Made by a program: the position numbers and the translations under genes
Notes under the pieces: generated by a model
What the model saw: only the letters and a program-made list of their open reading frames with translations
Database searches by the model: none
Told to the model about the DNA's origin: nothing
In this document: piece by piece, positions 13,718 through 16,549 of the stretch
How positions within the stretch are numbered: the stretch's first letter is position 1
Layout of the letters: each line of letters begins with the position of its first letter
Source of the DNA: Thiopontia sp013349825
Lineage (GTDB): Bacteria; Pseudomonadota; Gammaproteobacteria; GCF-002020875
NCBI GenBank assembly: GCA_963981015.1
Contig: CAXCCG010000059.1
Location: 1 to 16,549, forward strand
Length of the DNA stretch: 16,549 nucleotides
Direction of reading: 5' to 3'

Positions 13718-16453
13718 TCAGGGGTCACTTAATATTTCACGAACTTGCTCATTTTCGACAGACTGTTGAACAACCCTCCGACTTAAAATTGTGGAGAGAT
13801 TCTGGAACAGCCTCATCGAAATCCTAGGGTGAAAACGGCCCAGTTCATTAATACTGCGCCAATGAATCATCAACACCTTGGTATAGTGGTCAGAAGAGAT
13901 TCTGGATATACGTCGCTCCCCTCCCAAAGAGGAGATCTCACCAAAAACCTCTCCAGCACCCAAGTTTCGTAAGGTGAGAATGGTGCCATCTTTTTTCTCT
14001 CGATGGGTGAATTTAACACGCCCCGAGAGAATGACATGGATCCCGGAACCCAGGCTCCCTTGTTCGATGATGACCTCACCATCAGAATATTCATGGATGG
14101 TTCCAGAGAGAATGACCTTCTTGATCTGAAAATCATTCATCCCCTTGAAAAAACGACTATGCTTCAGAACCGATGCCTTGAGGTCCAGTGAAAGTACATC
14201 CCAAACCGTGCTTAAACGGATGTAAGAGAGCAGAATAGGGGTTAACACAAAGTTGGAAAAAAGCGCGAGAATCATCACCAATGCACTTAGGGCACCAAAA
14301 TGTACTACTGGCTGAAAGCTGGAGAGAGTTAAGGTCATAAACCCCACTGCCAGGGCAACCGAGGTTGTCGAAATCGGGGTTGCCTCATGCGCTACAGTCC
14401 TCATCAAGGCCTGCTCTACATCTTGCGTACCACGGGTAAAGAAGTGATAGCGACTGAGAAAGTGGATGGTATCGTCTACACAGACACCCAATGCAATCAC
14501 TGCAACCATCGCTGTTCCAATATCCAGAGAGATCTTAAAATATCCCATAACGCCAAAGAGGATAATCAGAGGGAAAATATTGGGCACTAACGCCAACAAC
14601 CCCGCACGCAGATCGAAGAACAGTAATGAGACCAATAAAAAAATCACGATGACGACCAGAATCAATGATTGAAACTGACCCACAGCCATGATATCTGCTG
14701 CATGGTTGGTCAATACTGAATCTCCGGTAAAACTGACTTTAAGCGGGGTGTTCAGCTCCTCATCCACAAACTGGCGAATCTGCTCAATCTCCTGTTTTAA
14801 CGCATGCGATGAACCTAGGTTGTGGCGTACCAGAATGCGGCTACTGCTAAAGTTCTCGTTAACGTACTCCTCTACTGTGCTGAACTGTACTAACCCCATG
14901 TAAGCCTCTATGATGTCATCCTCTTCGGGTAACATCGGCTGCTCAAGACCATCCATCACCTGATGGGTTAGTTTGACAAAATCTGCAAAAGAGAAAGATT
15001 TATCAAAAACCTCTCGCCGTTGAATCAACTGCTGAATCTGTTCAATCTCTTGTAAATAGCGAGCCTTAAGGAAGGTATCTTCAATGCCGGAATTCAGCAC
15101 AATGGAAAAGGTCTGCATGCCGGACAGGCTCTCATGGATCTGGTCCGCATGTTGTCGAATCTCTGACTGGGGGGCAAAGTAGGAGAGGGTATTGTTGTTT
15201 ACCTGTAGATACTGTGCCCCCCACGAGAAGTAAAGAAGCACCACCAGCAGCAGAGAGAACGCAACCCCCTTGAAACGGATCACCACACCAAAAATCACCC
15301 TGACAAGCAGCTGATAGATGTTTTCCTTACCGGCTGACGCTAGACTTTGCGCACCAAACAGCGTCAGATAGGCCGGAACAAACAGCACAGTGACGATAAA
15401 GTTGATCAGCAATCCTGCAGATACGATCCACCCAAACTCTCTCAACAACTCCAGATCATTAACTACAACCGATAGCAGACCGACAAAGGTGGTGATGAAT
15501 GCCAATAAAATTGCGAGAGACTGAGTGATAGAGAGTTGGGCCACGGCCTCTTTGCGACTCAGACCAGAACGGATACCGTCATGGTACTCAGCCATCAGGT
15601 GTACATCCTCTGTAGATCCGATAATAATCAACAGAGCTGGAATAATGGAGGTTAATACATTGACAGCGAGCCCAAGCATTGCCATCAATGACAAGGTAAT
15701 AACAATACTGATCACGGCAGTAGAGAGAGGAACCAGAGCACAATTGACCTTACGCAGACTAAGCCCCAGAATCACAACCAGCACAACCAAGGCGACGGGC
15801 ATGATGGTAATTTGGTCTCGCTGTATCTGCTGGGTAATCTCATCACGCACAGAGTGTGAACTCATCTGGAAAGCGGTACCCAACTCTCTTTTCAGTGGTT
15901 CCAGCACATCCTCAATGGCTTGAGTCAGTTCGCGGTCATGACCTGCAGAGTGGTCATGATCATCCAGGGTAAGGTTGATCGCCATGGTTTTACCATCTAC
16001 CGAGATTAGATTGCTGGCGACCAGTGGGTTGGCAATCGCCTGGTCAATAACTCGCTGCACCTCCTTCTTATTCTGAGGAATCTGCCGGAGAAACGGGTCC
16101 ATGACCACATACCCTTCCTGCTCTCGTATATTGGGCACATTAAAGAGGCTGCTGCTACGGATCACAAAATCCAGAGCCTCCAGTTTGCGGATAGTCTGTT
16201 GGATCAGCTCTAATTTTGAGGGGGAGAAGAGGGTCTCATCTTGCAGCATGATCATCACCACACTGTCAGAGCCAAAGGTATCCAACATCTCCTGATACTG
16301 CTGCCAAAGTGGATCATTCTTGACCATCATACTCTGTGCTGAAACATCAATTTGCAGCCGTGAGAGTTGAGTGGAGGCGAGTAGTGTGACAACAATCAGA
16401 GTCAGGATGATTGCGTGTGGGAACGTTGCGGAAAAGTGGAAAAGCTTCTTCAA
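13718..16453 (-). CDS. RND/MMPL-family exporter fused to a cyclic-nucleotide-binding-like domain
   Basis: A 911-aa inner-membrane protein of the large RND superfamily (COG1033/MMPL type). TM1 is at about 12-30, a first periplasmic domain at 31-215, a TM bundle at about 216-368 with ALLIIIGSTEDVHLM, TM7 near 395-415, a second periplasmic domain at 416-593, and a second bundle at 594-745 with ALGVCVDDTIHFLSRYH. These acidic TM4-like motifs suggest proton-driven export; the cargo is unknown. Residues about 765-895 form a CAP_ED-like cytoplasmic domain with YSDGEVIIEQGSLG, VILSGRVKF and the FGE-x8-R signature (E839, R848). The residue after R848 is Ile where cAMP binders usually have Ser or Thr. 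The start is TTG at 16453 with no clear ribosome-binding site; it is the only start that keeps TM1 whole, and an in-frame stop lies six codons upstream. It is convergent with the tatD operon and apparently monocistronic. Confidence 0.88.
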   Translation of the reverse strand: MKKLFHFSATFPHAIILTLIVVTLLASTQLSRLQIDVSAQSMMVKNDPLWQQYQEMLDTFGSDSVVMIMLQDETLFSPSKLELIQQTIRKLEALDFVIRSSSLFNVPNIREQEGYVVMDPFLRQIPQNKKEVQRVIDQAIANPLVASNLISVDGKTMAINLTLDDHDHSAGHDRELTQAIEDVLEPLKRELGTAFQMSSHSVRDEITQQIQRDQITIMPVALVVLVVILGLSLRKVNCALVPLSTAVISIVITLSLMAMLGLAVNVLTSIIPALLIIIGSTEDVHLMAEYHDGIRSGLSRKEAVAQLSITQSLAILLAFITTFVGLLSVVVNDLELLREFGWIVSAGLLINFIVTVLFVPAYLTLFGAQSLASAGKENIYQLLVRVIFGVVIRFKGVAFSLLLVVLLYFSWGAQYLQVNNNTLSYFAPQSEIRQHADQIHESLSGMQTFSIVLNSGIEDTFLKARYLQEIEQIQQLIQRREVFDKSFSFADFVKLTHQVMDGLEQPMLPEEDDIIEAYMGLVQFSTVEEYVNENFSSSRILVRHNLGSSHALKQEIEQIRQFVDEELNTPLKVSFTGDSVLTNHAADIMAVGQFQSLILVVIVIFLLVSLLFFDLRAGLLALVPNIFPLIILFGVMGYFKISLDIGTAMVAVIALGVCVDDTIHFLSRYHFFTRGTQDVEQALMRTVAHEATPISTTSVALAVGFMTLTLSSFQPVVHFGALSALVMILALFSNFVLTPILLSYIRLSTVWDVLSLDLKASVLKHSRFFKGMNDFQIKKVILSGTIHEYSDGEVIIEQGSLGSGIHVILSGRVKFTHREKKDGTILTLRNLGAGEVFGEISSLGGERRISRISSDHYTKVLMIHWRSINELGRFHPRISMRLFQNLSTILSRRVVQQSVENEQVREILSDP

Positions 16454-16549
16454 TTTATTCTTTTTCTTTTAGGGAGTTGACCATTCTGGGCAAGTTAGGG
16501 AACCTCTGAATAAGTCATGTGTAAATGCCTAACGCCCATAGCGCCCAAT
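16454..16549. other. gene-free right edge
   Basis: These 96 bases hold the upstream region of the exporter gene (- strand). No convincing promoter is seen; TTGCCC and TAAAAG at about 16 bases apart are weak. The segment GGGAACCTCTGAATAAGTCA from about 16498 has the look of an insertion-sequence terminus, which cannot be confirmed without sequence beyond the window. Confidence 0.3.

Noticed and set aside
15525..15923. 132-codon frame antisense to the RND exporter
   Set aside because: It is Thr/Ser/Ile/Arg-rich as expected from the complement of membrane-helix codons, and shows no recognisable motif.
1..16549. CRISPR array or prophage genes
   Set aside because: No regularly spaced direct repeats, no cas genes, and no phage structural or integrase genes were found on either strand.

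Overview
The window looks like a gammaproteobacterial chromosome segment of intermediate GC content. The order rpmF-plsX-fabH-fabD-fabG-acpP-fabF-pabB-pabC-tmk-holB-tatD is the classical gammaproteobacterial fatty-acid/thymidylate-kinase cluster, here with pabB inserted next to pabC. The genus cannot be read from the sequence alone.

Left part (1-2970): an accessory region on the + strand. It opens with a REP-associated tyrosine transposase (RAYT) whose gene is bracketed by two inverted 35-nt REP palindromes. Next comes a decayed type I restriction-modification locus: a 5'-truncated hsdS, an operon-like string of small toxin-antitoxin-type genes (DUF4258-like, a 70-aa acidic partner, DUF2283-like, and a 31-codon mini-ORF), an hsdR reduced by a large in-frame internal deletion to 140 codons, and an intact YgjP/M48-like zinc metallopeptidase. 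Nearly every junction overlaps or is a few bases apart, so this was one operon. No hsdM is visible; it would have to lie left of the window.

Boundary (2970-3250): a tRNA-Leu(CAA) gene on the - strand with its own promoter and rho-independent terminator separates the accessory block from the core genes. Its 3' end faces the accessory block. A divergent promoter candidate and a terminator-like hairpin lie in the rpmF leader.

Core block (3252-13598): ribosomal protein L32, then phosphate acyltransferase PlsX, which feeds phospholipid synthesis. Next come the type II fatty-acid enzymes: FabH starts chains, FabD supplies malonyl-ACP, FabG reduces, AcpP carries the chain and FabF elongates. The two p-aminobenzoate enzymes PabB and PabC serve folate synthesis. 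They are followed by thymidylate kinase, the DNA polymerase III delta-prime subunit and a TatD-family metal-dependent DNase. Many of these genes overlap by 1-8 nt. yceD (before rpmF), mltG (between pabC and tmk) and pilZ (between holB and tatD), often found in this cluster in relatives, are absent. A short, previously uncalled 51-codon ORF is coupled to the end of tatD.

Right part (13718-16453, - strand): a convergent 911-codon RND/MMPL-type membrane exporter with a cytoplasmic C-terminal cyclic-nucleotide-binding-like domain, an unusual fusion and the most striking protein here. The last 96 bases hold no gene I can support.
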